A DNA stretch of 64,000 nt from Mariannaea sp. PMI_226 (lineage: Eukaryota; Ascomycota; Sordariomycetes; Hypocreales; Nectriaceae): NCBI GenBank assembly GCA_024336345.1, contig JANFOG010000003.1:1432501-1496500 (forward strand), given 5' to 3'. Under the pieces are notes generated by a model. The model had not been told where the DNA came from. It worked only from the letters and a program-made list of their open reading frames with translations, and ran no database searches. Positions 11,714 through 22,534 of this stretch are shown piece by piece (position 1 is the first letter of the stretch; each line of letters begins with the position of its first letter). Made by a program: the position numbers and the translations under genes.

Positions 11714-12514
11714 ATGGCCGACCAACAATCCCCATGTCGCATCCTGGTCATGGCCTCTGGCAATGGCTCTAATTTCCAGGCTCTCATTGATGCTGTTGCT
11801 TCAGCACAGATCCCCAACAGCAAGATTATCCGTCTCATCGTGAACCGCGGAAAAGCATTTGCTACGACTCGAGCCGACAAAGCCAGTACGAATTCTCTTT
11901 GAATTTTGTTTTGTCCCTATTCTAGAACCTCCCTGACACTTCAGCAGATATTCCTTGGGAATATTTTAACCTAATCAGCCAAGGGTTCTTGCCCAAGGGA
12001 GAAAAGGACGAAAAGAAGGTGATCGAGGCTCGGGAGAAGTATGACGCTGCTTTGGCGGAGAAGGTGCTGGCTGGGGAGAGACCCGAGCTGATCGTCCTTG
12101 CTGGATGGATGCATGTGTTCTCAGCTGCTTTCTTGGAACCTATAGACAAAGCAGGCATTAAAGTCATCAATCTCCATCCCGCCCTGCCCGGTAAGTCTCA
12201 TCTCAAAGATCTCCAAAACAGAAACTATCCAGACTTCCCTACTTACACATTGTATAGGTGAGTTTGATGGAGCTGGTGCGATAGAGCGTGCTTTCAACGA
12301 GTTCAAGGCGGGACGACTTACACGAACCGGGATCATGGTCCACTATGTTATCGTGAAGGTTGATCGGGGTGATCCCATCATGGTTCAAGAGATTGAGTGG
12401 AAGGGGGAGGACCTTCCCCAACTAGAAGAGCGCATACACTCGTACGAACACGAACTGATCGTGAAAGCGTCAGCAAAGGTGGCTGGAGAAATACTAGAGG
12501 CGAGGACGAAATGA
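11714..12514 (+). CDS. ADE8: Phosphoribosylglycinamide formyltransferase (GAR transformylase)
   Basis: It transfers the formyl group of 10-formyl-tetrahydrofolate to GAR in the third step of purine synthesis, in the cytosol. Exons 11714-11885, 11948-12190 and 12258-12514 join to 223 residues, the usual size of the monofunctional enzyme. Visible motifs: the N-terminal phosphate-binding strand and loop (RILVMASGNGSNFQALIDA, from residue 9), LIVNRGKAFA, then LAGWMHVFSAAFLEP. The catalytic Asn and His lie in INLHPALPG, and VDRGDPIMVQEIE carries the conserved Asp. The second intron falls exactly after the HPALPG loop. Both introns are short (62 and 67 nt), and splicing is needed to recover KANIPWEYFNL and PGEFDGAGAIERAF. 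The start matches the family N-terminus. In fungi this enzyme is separate from the GARS/AIRS protein, as here. High confidence. Confidence 0.95.
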
Positions 12515-15368
12515 AAAAGTCATTCTTTGCCTCTGAACATCCGTCCTTCGCTCTTACTGGTAAGGCGTGGGACATGCAAGATATAGCTGACGTCAAAAGA
12601 TTTTTTTTGGAGGATGTCAACTTATGTGCAATATCAAAAAATATCGTACGGTAGTGAGAAAGCCGCAGAGGAGGAGAAATAAAAATACCATAGGGAGCAC
12701 AGAGCACTTTGCGCCTGATCAAATCACGAATTCCACCCCAATGTTAAGGGGCATTTATTCATACATGGTAATGCTGCCCAGAACATGCAGAGATAGATGG
12801 TGAACCGTTTGAATTTCTGTAAGGGGGATGAGGAATGTCCAGAAGGCTACGATTACCTTCCTTATATGCATGTCGGCAATATGCTCCTTGATGTTTATTG
12901 TGAGATCAAGTGGTACCACAGATATTGAATTCAAAACATCCAGACTCTGCCAAGGTTCCTAGGCTTCTATGATGTATCAGAGTATCAAGGGGAGTACTCG
13001 TAGAAAATATCCGCGATGAATAATTTCGACAGCTGGTACCTTTTCTTTACAAAAGCAGCAGTTGCCAGCATCAGCAGCCTACATGAAACCATCGTTTCAT
13101 CAAGCACTTTCTTCGGAAATTTCAGATTGCTCGCTTTACAGCTCTGTGAGCTAGCCAGCGTTGACAGATTCCATCAGACGGGGGACATTGGAAATGGAGA
13201 TGATATTAACTCGATCCACTCATTGCAATCTCCAGAGGAAGAAAACCGCAAAAATGGCTCGATTGGCAGGGAGGCTGACACGTTGCAATCATCACATTGA
13301 AAGACAATATGTGGGTTGTTGGCCTTACGAGAGAAGAACAAATATTTCTCCAGGAACAACCTTCTAGCTGCTGGGATCAAAAGAAAGATCAAAACATGTA
13401 CAAAGGCTTGAGTGACTAAAGCTGTGGAAAGCCGCATGTGTAGTTCGTCACAGAATCTTGTAGTGAATTGCTTTTACAAAAGCAAGCCAGTGATTCTTGC
13501 TGATGTGGGATGTGAATGAAGGTTTTAAAATTGCAAGTGACGATTGTCCAGAAATCATTAGCGATAAATCTTTGGAGCAACGTGCAAGTAACACATGGGA
13601 AGAGACAAGACCAATCCCGTCCTTTCCCAATATTTCGATGACGATGTTGCGGTTCATGTGGAAAATTAGTTGGGCTGATGATCTCAGACATTATTGCCCT
13701 TTTATTTTCTTTTTCTTTTTGTTTTCTTGACGACAGCTGAGAGATCATCCCAGATTTCAGATTGCCCCAATGTTTGCTGCTTAGTGCCAGAGGCTTGCAT
13801 GGAGACTTCTCATGGGTAGGTGAGCTGGAGCAAAACCCAGCGAGCAGGAAAGCAATTAAACAGTCTCTTATGATGCATCCACGCAAGAAAAGTCGTTCTG
13901 CCTCTACAGCTTGACAAATCTCTCTATAAGACTCTTTTAGGCTCGCCTACCTTGCCTGCGTGGCATGGACTGTGCACCGGTGAGCGTAGCCCACCGGGAC
14001 GGGTTGTCTCATCGACCCCGACGCCTCGGCGCTTTTCCGGGCCCTCAGGAGCCATTGTCTCTGTAATGTTTTGTGATGCAGATGACTGATAGCTCGCTGA
14101 TCTTCTTCAACTCATCGGATTGGCCATCTGTTGACGGATTGATCACGTGCAGAGGCCAATCCCTCGGATGTCAAGGGAGCCAGCGGATGAACTGCTGGTT
14201 CAGACTCTCCAACTGTTCCCTGGTGGCAACATGCCAAGAGCACACCTCATATTGTGGCCCATTATGCTACAGCGGTTAGCCGTGCTTTGCTGGCTGAACC
14301 CTGGCTTGCAGGTAATTAAGCTGTGATGAGCATTATCCACAGAATTTCTTTGTCTCTGAAAGAATATCTCGAAGACATTCGACTGCACATGACCTTCACT
14401 GACGAAGCAATTTATAGACCCAACGTAAATCGTGGTAGGGCATTGAACCGTCCATCGACTTGCTCAATCAATCGACTAGGAAACTGCACTGGCTTTCGCT
14501 GTTTGTTTCACAAGTTCAAAGGTGGCGTGTTGATTGTGCTACCACCAGACTTATCATTGATTCTAGCCTTGAATGACAGCTCGTTCTTGAGACTTACTTT
14601 GTCTTCCAAGTGAAAGTTGGGCAACGACCTCGTGGTGTTGATCGACATGAGGACCGTTGAGACTGGCGGGACTAAGGACGGTCCGCCTGCGGTCTCGGCA
14701 GCTTTAAAAGGCTTTGTGAGCTCTCGGTGTCGCCCTTGGTGAACCTGAACGCTCCCTTTGTGTCTGCCTACTTGCCCGTCAAACTTATGGAGCTGAGAGT
14801 GGTTGAACCAGAGCACAAAGTGCAATAGTTTTAGTGCTAAAAGACACTAATGTTCATCTTGTTCGTTCTGATATTGTTTCTCCATTTATCAAATTTCTTA
14901 TCATCACATAACAGCAAGAGTGCAAATGAGTGACAGGTCACACAAAGGGAGATCATCCTCAAGTGTGAACTGGGCTAGCCTCCAAATAGATGGCATGTCT
15001 ACAGCTAGTAAATTCCGGATGCCATTCCTTCTCTGGGATGGTGCATGCCCTCCCTCACCCCCAACCTCTTTTGCGGCCGTGCTAGAAGATAATCTACTTA
15101 GTACTTCACATCTTCAGGAATCTGGAATCATCTCCTCCCTGAGACATCGCTGTCGTTCGGTCGCCTCGGCTATGGGATGTGGGGAGGGAGGAACTTTTTC
15201 GCCTGCTACTTCTACTATTCGGCCCTTAGTCTCAGCTGTCTCATTCATCTCATCTACACTTCACTTCGTTCTCTTCGTTCTCTCTCGTCTTGACGGTGTC
15301 TATATACTCTACAAAGTCCTTGTGTCCAAATTATTCCCCCCATCAAGACCGTTACAGCTGAATGTAGT
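12515..15368. other. 2.9 kb intergenic region
   Basis: I support no gene. ORFs such as 13416-13886 and 14508-14825 (both minus) begin at non-ATG codons and show no motif. Confidence 0.5.
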
Positions 15369-16163
15369 ATGGCCGACCACAGATCCCGGATGGGGTATCC
15401 TCACCACAGCTATTTCGAGAAGAACCACCAATCTAGAGAGGCATGCGAGCGCACATCAGCTCCCGTCACCGACTTCTCTAGCCCTCCCTTTATTCATGAT
15501 CCCTTCAACTATGACGCACAACTCAATGCTCCAGGACGACATGATCAATTGAACCAGTGCTTTCCTGCTTTCACCACCACCAATAATTTTCTACCAACTT
15601 GCCAGCAACCGCCACCACAGCCCTCCTATTTTCTCCCACTCCAGTCTAATGATTGCCTTTGGTCTCAAGCTGAATTACGAATACCGCAGTCCAGTAGCTG
15701 TCTTGGGGATTACAGCTCGCTAGGCCATGTTCCTGAGCCGTGCAACGTAGACTCGTGCAGCTTCGACCCATCCTTTGCTTATCAAGGGCCACCAATAAAT
15801 GACCGTTTGATGTCAAATGGCTTTCATGACCATCTTGCCTCCGAAATTTTCGAGTCTCCTTTTGGGCATGACGCCTCTCTCCAGACGACTCAGAAGACTA
15901 CTAGACAGCGTACACAGTTTGCTTGCAGGCACTGTAGGAAGCGAAAAGTACGTATCGCTAGGTCAAATTCCCACCTGAGTGTCTCCTCTACTAACGTTGT
16001 ATAGACTCGATGCAGTGGTTATCAGAGTGCACAGGGTGGGAAATGCCAGAGCTGTGCCCGTATGGGCGTAGAGTGTAGCTTCCAAACAGTCGCGAGCTCA
16101 AGGCCCCCGGCAGTTGCAGGCGGCGAGACGCTTCGGCGATTGCAGCCAGCCTCCCGCACCTAG
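15369..16163 (+). CDS. Protein with C-terminal Zn2Cys6 cluster (putative transcription factor)
   Basis: Exons 15369-15947 and 16005-16163 (57-nt intron with a CTAAC branch site) give 245 residues. Splicing completes a binuclear zinc cluster: C186-x2-C189-x6-C196-x9-C206-x2-C209-x6-C216, reading CRHCRKRKTRCSG and then KCQSCARMGVEC. This is the Gal4-type fungal DNA-binding fold, so the protein should be nuclear. The first 180 residues are Pro/Ser/Gln-rich, disorder-like and possibly activating. Most Zn2Cys6 proteins carry the cluster at the N-terminus, followed by a long regulatory domain. Here it sits about 30 residues from the end, and no fungal_trans domain follows. Either this is a short subfamily or the 3' part has been lost; I saw no further good donor site. 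The stop at 16161-16163 is clear. Confidence 0.75.
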
Positions 16164-17184
16164 CCAAGTATTTTAACATGTCAGCATTATTTGACCGGTG
16201 TAGCATGCTACGTTGTTGATTTAAACCAATTTGCGGGCGTCAGTGGGTTAAGGATTGGTTTGATGCTCCCTTTTCATTTCAGGGACCCAAGAATATATAT
16301 CACCAGAAAGACGGCCGGGAAACAAAGAGTTTACCCAAAAGAAAAGGCCCTGGATTTAAATAAACAGGAATAAGGGAATAGAGTACAGGAAAAATAGGGA
16401 CAGGAAAGTGGTAGAGAATGAAATAACTACAGCAATAGCGACGGATAGGAAGGGAACCGGTCTTCAGTCCAAGATTCGTACATTATGCATAAAGAAATAC
16501 GATAGCATATTACGAACAATTCACTTGAATTAATCCAACGTACAATATTCTTTTTAACAATACGAACTCCAAGTATGCCAATTTTTGACTCTAATCCCCA
16601 AAGGGGCAGGTCATGTGGCTTTTTCTGTGATCCTACTCGTATATTGGATTTGGCCTTGTGTCGCCGACTGTCAGTTCAAACACATGTCCTATGTTCAAGC
16701 TTCCTTGCGGGTGGGTCCCTTTGCTTCGTTGATAGATAGAAGTACTAATTTTTACCATGATATCTCATTGTTCAATAGAACCTGACCAGATATGGTTGGA
16801 TGTCATACATAAAAGTTCGATTGGTGAAGACATAATTGAGGCTGGTGGGAGCAAGCTAGGTCCAACTAGGGACGTGGATAAATGTGATCAAATAATATCG
16901 TGTTGGCTAATATCTAGATCCATTTGAGACTTGTTTCTGTCTGAAAACTTCATCAGATCGTCCAAGACGACCAGGATACCTTGCGTTCAAACACAGAATG
17001 GCACACGACTCGCACAAACGGATATAAAAGATTGTAGAGCTATTCAATAAATAGTAACTTCGTCAATTAGTAGTCGTCGTAAACACATTCGTCTAAGCTA
17101 CATCTCCCCTCTGGTCCTCGAGAACCTCGTCTAATATCTACCGTATAAACTTGTCTGACACAAGCCCCCAATTGCAACGGGTGC
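16164..17184. other. Intergenic, AT-rich
   Basis: It lies between convergent genes. No gene or RNA was recognised. Confidence 0.5.
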
Positions 17185-17600
17185 TTAAACTTTGCAGATG
17201 ACTTCGTAGCTTCGGTACTCCTTGTCTCCGCTGAGGCATTGATCCAATTTGAGATCGTGTCTGGTGAGCTTGCACTTCAAGTCGCTGTAGGTACGGACTG
17301 TGGGAGAAATGGTTAATATCATGGTTGTCTGAATAGGTAGAATGAGGAAAATATGGACTCACCCTTGCACCCATGAGGGTTGTACTGCAAGAGGACAGAC
17401 CTGACTTTCTCTTCGCCGAATGTGTTGCACTTGTTGACTTCGGTGCCGTAGACGCCAAGTTCGCCAAGATTGAGCTCGGAGCAGCCAGGTTTACCGTAGA
17501 GGCGAAGTTGAACATATCTTTCGTTTGGGTTGGGGATAGCGACGGCAGAGCTGCCCGCAACCAAGGCGGTGATGGCGACGAAAATAGCGGAGCCGAGCAT
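17185..17600 (-). CDS. Small secreted six-cysteine protein
   Basis: Exons 17363-17600 and 17185-17297 (65-nt intron) give 116 residues. An N-terminal signal peptide is evident (MLGSAIFVAITALVAGSSAVA, cleavage probably near residue 21). The mature part of about 95 residues has six cysteines (40, 58, 78, 88, 100, 114), consistent with three disulfides in an extracellular protein. It is rich in charged and Tyr residues (RTYSDLKCKLTRHDLKLDQC). I see no enzyme motif. It resembles the general class of fungal small secreted cysteine-rich proteins, some of which act in host or microbe interaction; that role is inference only. The upstream region is gene-free, giving it its own promoter. Confidence 0.75.
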
Positions 17601-19307
17601 TGTTGCTTAAGGTTTTTTTTTAGGGTGTTTGTGTGTCTGAGTGAATTAGAGGGTCTGAGAAGCTGTAGTGTCTTTGTTTGTGTGATGTGATTGTGATTGA
17701 TGATTGTAGATGTGAATTACTGTGAAATCGAGCGAGCGAGGTTGACTTTAAGTAGTGCATCTAAGACTAGGAAATTTTAATACCGAAAGCTATTGCTTAC
17801 AGTTGGATGACAATACGAATTTTGTTGACTATGCTCAATGGTGCCAGCGTCCTCATCAGGACGTATCACCAGAGACACCGCTATTTTAGGATACGAGTGG
17901 CACGGAGGGCATACGGGGAGGAACGTCTTCTTGCAGATCCTTAGGGCCGCAGCGTTGTGTGACAACCTATCAATCATTAATTCACAGATCTCTGCATGAG
18001 CCATCCAACGTGTAGAAACGAAGACCAAAAAGGGCATTGACCGAGCCTCGCAGATGGCTGTGGCATTTAGTTCACAGCCACGTTCAAACTTAACGTGTAT
18101 TCACTTGACGTATAACTACTGGTGCTATTAGTGACATCGGGCCGTCGCAACGTCGATCTTGGCCAAAGTCGGGAGTGTCATTGGCCTCTGTCAGCACTAC
18201 ATTTGGCCACAATACGGACGACCTGCTCAAAAGTTCGCCGCAAGACTCAAATCTATAGCAGAGTTTGGGTGGCTGGCGGAGAATAATTGACGTTAGACGC
18301 CATCGCACCGAGCTATCCGACGGGCCGATCGATACTAGAACTCTTTTGATGTCATCTCGACGCGCTCCAAACGTGTCACCCGGGAATTAATGTCAGCCTG
18401 GAGTAAGGTTAGCATGCATTTCTCCTCACATGTGAATCTTATATGATCTTATTTTCGATAATACTAATGGTTACATCATGTTAGTATTGCGGCAAAGTTT
18501 TTGTTTCTCATGACCGCCGGTTACGACGAGTAAGCCGTCGCTCTTCGTGTGCGAACGTCACTTATGCAGAGATGACACGAAATAACAGGCAGTGAATCAG
18601 ATGATCTTGTGCTGGGGAGTAGCAAACAAAAGAAAAAAAAAAAGAAAAAAAAAAGAAAAAGTCTCCCATTCAAGGAAGGTTGGGCATCTGTCTGTCGCCG
18701 TCCGTTTTGAACCCGATCCTCGGGCTGAGCCAGTCAAAGCCTCGAGCAACGAAAACCCCACGTCGGCCCATCCGAATGTCTCAAGCAGGACTTGTAGCAC
18801 AGTATTTCTTTTCCTAGAATACGCTTTGGAACACAATCTACAATATTTCCCATAGGTGAGATTGGAATTTGCTTGAAAAATTGTATAAACTTGTAGTAAC
18901 TTGTAGTGTCGTCTGGCACATGCATGTTATCAAGCCGAGTCAGACTCGGCAGACTTAGACAAGAGTCCCCGCGAACTCTGATATTGAGGTGCCCCGCGTT
19001 CATTTAGCTATAAATATTTTCTTTTTGGTCCAGACCCAGTCCTACCCAAAAACTATATTTCCATTGCAATTTTCTAAGGGATATATATAGTCTAGGCCCT
19101 AACCACAAGTGCTCCTCTCGGCACTAAAAAAATGTGGTGACCATGTCTAGTGCATCTTACACCACCAAGAAGCTTGAGTGTCGAAGGCTTTGGGCAGATA
19201 CAGATACCACGAATCGAAAACATCAACAAGGAGGAGATAGAAGGGAGGATACATACAATGTTTCCGAGCCTACACCGTTACAATTCGGTAACTTTGCCAA
19301 AAAGAAA
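17601..19307. other. 1.7 kb intergenic region with A-rich tract
   Basis: It holds an A-rich AAAAG-type tract at about 18629-18660. No gene was recognised. Confidence 0.5.
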
Positions 19308-19398
19308 GGGTCTGGCCGGGGATTGAACCCGGGACCTCTCGCAAGCTATGCTGTAGGGTTTTCCCTAAGCGAGAATCATACCACTAGACCACCAGACC
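19308..19398 (-). tRNA. tRNA-Pro (anticodon AGG) with a 19-nt intron
   Basis: The reverse strand folds as a cloverleaf. The 7-bp acceptor stem is GGTCTGG/CCAGACC, and the D arm follows as TGGTCTAGTGGTATGATT. The anticodon stem is CTCGC/GCGAG with loop TTAGGG..T, so the anticodon is AGG. The T arm is GGTCCCGGGTTCAATCCCCGG. About 19 nt sit one base 3' of the anticodon, the canonical position for a tRNA intron. The mature tRNA would be 72 nt. Confidence 0.93.
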
Positions 19399-19900
19399 GA
19401 GGATGGGGATGGGATCATCGCGACTTGTGTGAGGTTGTAAACACACATCCGAGGGAAGATTTGGACCTTGTGCTTACCATCGGCGAGGGATGCAAATGTA
19501 GTGGGTGAATGTAGAAGAAGTCTTCCACAGCCTACTTTTCGCTTCAATTGTAGCATCAATTACTGATACTTGGCTTCATAAACCTCGAGGCTCAATCACC
19601 GACACCACCATCAGAGCAGATTCACAGAGTCCTCCTGTGGCGCAGGGGGGATCTATCTGTTTGTCGGTCGCAGGCACTTCGCTCTGCTGCTGTCGTTTGA
19701 CCGTAGACAATGACTAGGGCTATTAATACAAGTCTTGAGACAGCAAACGAATGAATCATAAATTTACCCCAACCAGAACTAAATTAATCCTTGTAGCGAC
19801 GACATGTTCAAATCTGAGCAACCGTCAAGCATATCAGGCGAGGGAACCGACCACACAAACCCAGCGCGAGGCACATTGCCTTCCCCATTCATCTGCATCT
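19399..19900. other. Spacer between tRNA and PARP gene
   Basis: It contains the tRNA 5' flank and the 3' side of the PARP-family gene. I see nothing else. Confidence 0.5.
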
Positions 19901-22534
19901 CTACTCATCGAGAGCCTTTACCCGACAGAGGTATCGTATCAGCACATGCGTAGGATCATAAATGACGTATTCATTAGTTGTCAAATCCATCCATTCTGCC
20001 TCGCGACGAACTTCATTGTATGGAATGCTTGCATCAGGCTATAGACAATTCATGAGGTCAGCGCCACGCTCAGGGAGCTTCGAGTGATCCAGCTGACCAC
20101 TATCAATAGAAATAGAGGAAGAGCTAAAAGGGGAAGAGGAAGGGGAGGGAGGAAAAAAAAATAAAGAAAACCGAAATCTACTCACCATCAGGACCCTGTC
20201 ATGTTCTCCAACCTTGGGCAATCCTGCCATCTCCCACCTCACCATCTTCCACTCCGCAGGCCTTACCCTCCCCTGCGCTTCAACACACCGTCTCCGCCCT
20301 TCACTTCTCTCAATATCACTGAGCGTCTTGACGCTGTTGCTGGAACTTTTAAGCCTTTCCTTCCCGACATCGACTTCACACAGGAAGAGGACGCCCTCTC
20401 GGTCCGCGCGCGTGTCTGGGTTGCAGTACCTCACCGATTTGCTGGCCACATCGGCGAAGTAGATCCCATTGCCGAAATGCGGCCTGACGGCATCTTGAAA
20501 ATGAGGGATGCTTGGCCCCTTCTCGAGGACGCGCATGACTGAGGTCGTGGGCACGCCGTACCACAGCAGGAGCTTCTCCTCACCGCTGAAGTCTTCGTCT
20601 TGCTTCTTTCTCTGCAGCCATTCGGCGTACGGGTTTGTGGCGTTGGCTTTGACAAAGACCTGGTAGATGTCCAGGAGCTCCACCCTATACTTGTGTCTCC
20701 AGAAACAGGAATTTTCCAAGTAGCATCGTACTTCTTGGAACTCTAGTCTCGAAGGATCCGTCAGACGACGAAAACCATGCCGCAGGGAGCTGTATGCTTG
20801 GTACAGCGGGTGGAGACGAGCTGCGTGAACTTGGAGCTGTAGTGAACTGCACTGCCGCGCTTCAGCAAGCAAGTCACCCAGCTCACGCCAAGGATGAAGC
20901 GAGTACAAGAAGGTCAGTTCGAGGAAGATAGTAGGATAGCTTGACAACACTGGCGGGCGGTCTTTTCCCGAGCAGCAGGGAATATGGCTTGCGTACCACG
21001 AAGATATTCGATGTAGATGCCTCCAATTGAGAGGCTGACCGGACTTGAGGTACTTCCACATGCATTCTAGGATTTTGAATCCGATGTAGATGGTGTAGGG
21101 ACTGAGAAGTTCATACGGCGCAGTGAATGACGAGCGTGGGGTCGTCCCATCTGACGGGAGAGAGTCGTTAGGGCTGGGTCCGGTCAGGGACTGACCGTAG
21201 AGGGCCAGCTCCATCATGACCTTCACCTCAATGGGCACCTTGGGGTGAATTTCGCCGTAGTTTGGGAGTTTTACTGAGTGTCGTGTGGAAGTGGAAGCTT
21301 CGCGATAGTTCAGCTCAATGAATTTCCATTCTGCATCTCTTGTAAAAGAAACAAGGTATCTTCGGAACCAGGCAACCTGTGTATGCCGCTTGAACAGCCG
21401 GCGGAACTTGTCGACGACGAGGCTCGGATCAGTACTCTCAATTTCCATACATGCCACTCCCGGGTAACCAACACGTCCTTCCCGAATCAGGAGCGAGTAT
21501 TTGCGAGTGTCGGGGCTGTAGACCACCTTTTGACAAAGTTTTGGCGTCAGTAACTTTACCACTGAGTGACGTGTGGGGGATTTGAGGGTGGGTTTCACGG
21601 CACCATACCTGTTGTCTCCGGAACTGGTTCATATTTTGTGCAATGTTGGTACGTAGGAAGTAGGCGTCGTAGATGCACTTCGAACGGTTATCTACTAGCA
21701 CGGTAGAACCAGGACTTGCAATATCATCAACGGGGATATGTAAATGCGTGTTGCCGTCAGTCTGCCATCTGAAGTAGCCGTGAGGTGAGGTGTGGTCTGC
21801 ACGGACGGCATTCGAACGGTCTCTGGCCTGAAATTGCGTCTCATAGTGTTCCAGGAGCGGAACATGCCAAACAGAAAAGCACTCTACAATACCTGATTCA
21901 GGTCTGTTTTCGGACACTATTCGGCGGAGAGGGGGAGCTGGTTGACGAGGTGCCTCTGGAGGTTCTGGTGGCACGGACGGGGTGCGTTGGTGACATGGTT
22001 TGGGGAGGTCAATCAAGGCCTTATCATCAGGGGCATCTGCAGCCTGGGGAGCAACGGGGATAGCGGCTAGAGGGTCAGATACTCCATATTCGGAGAACTC
22101 TGGCTCAGTTTTCCATTCTTGAGAAGGTGGTATAGGAGTGGTGTATTCAAATTCCATTTCCATATTGAAGTGAGATTGGAGGTTAAGAGTTGGACGTAGG
22201 TTTGCCGTAGCTTGTGCTGTAATACCTCGGTCGTAGGAGACGAGCCAACGCTGTGCAAAGAATACTCGAAAGGATTCTGGGTCCCCCCCCGGCGCCTGGA
22301 CAAACAAGGGGGCCAGGTGCTTATAATTAAAATTGTCCACTGAGAGCCAAGGGATCTCAGCCTTACGGAAGGCATTAGGCCGAGATGTCCCGCCTGCAGT
22401 ATTGGCTGTACTTGGTATTCCATCGGCTCTTGATGCAGCAGTCCCGGAGAGATGGTGTGATTCTGCAAGTACTCACTTTCTCCAAATCCGCCAGTGGGCT
22501 CGAGAGCCAACAGGCAAAGATCGGCCGTACACAT
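19901..22534 (-). CDS. WGR/PARP-family ADP-ribosyltransferase-like protein with H-to-Y substitution
   Basis: Exons 22477-22534, 21609-22393, 20186-21526 and 19901-20038 give about 773 residues. The first ATG is tentative. PARPs transfer ADP-ribose from NAD+ to proteins in the nucleus. Seen in order: a Pro-rich N-terminus; a WGR-like domain (about 245-370: SKCIYDAYFLRTNIAQNMNQF, then REGRVGYPG); a helical regulatory region (about 380-560); and a PARP catalytic domain (about 595-770). Of the His-Tyr-Glu triad, the His of LLWHGS is Tyr (LLLWYGV, Tyr604). The Tyr of GIYFAD (637) and the Glu of TNEYVIYD (751) remain. The WGR signature Trp is Glu297. The last exon, reached through the acceptor at 20039, is required to supply the Glu motif. 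No BRCT or zinc finger is visible. The family is certain; activity is doubtful, because human PARP13 with the same His-to-Tyr change is inactive. Confidence 0.88.

Noticed and set aside
20070..20099. Nearer acceptor giving a short PARP C-terminus (WSAGSLEAP) and apparent loss of the catalytic Glu
   Set aside because: The next acceptor at 20039-20040 keeps phase and adds the conserved NEYVIYD motif and the family C-terminus, so the Glu is present.
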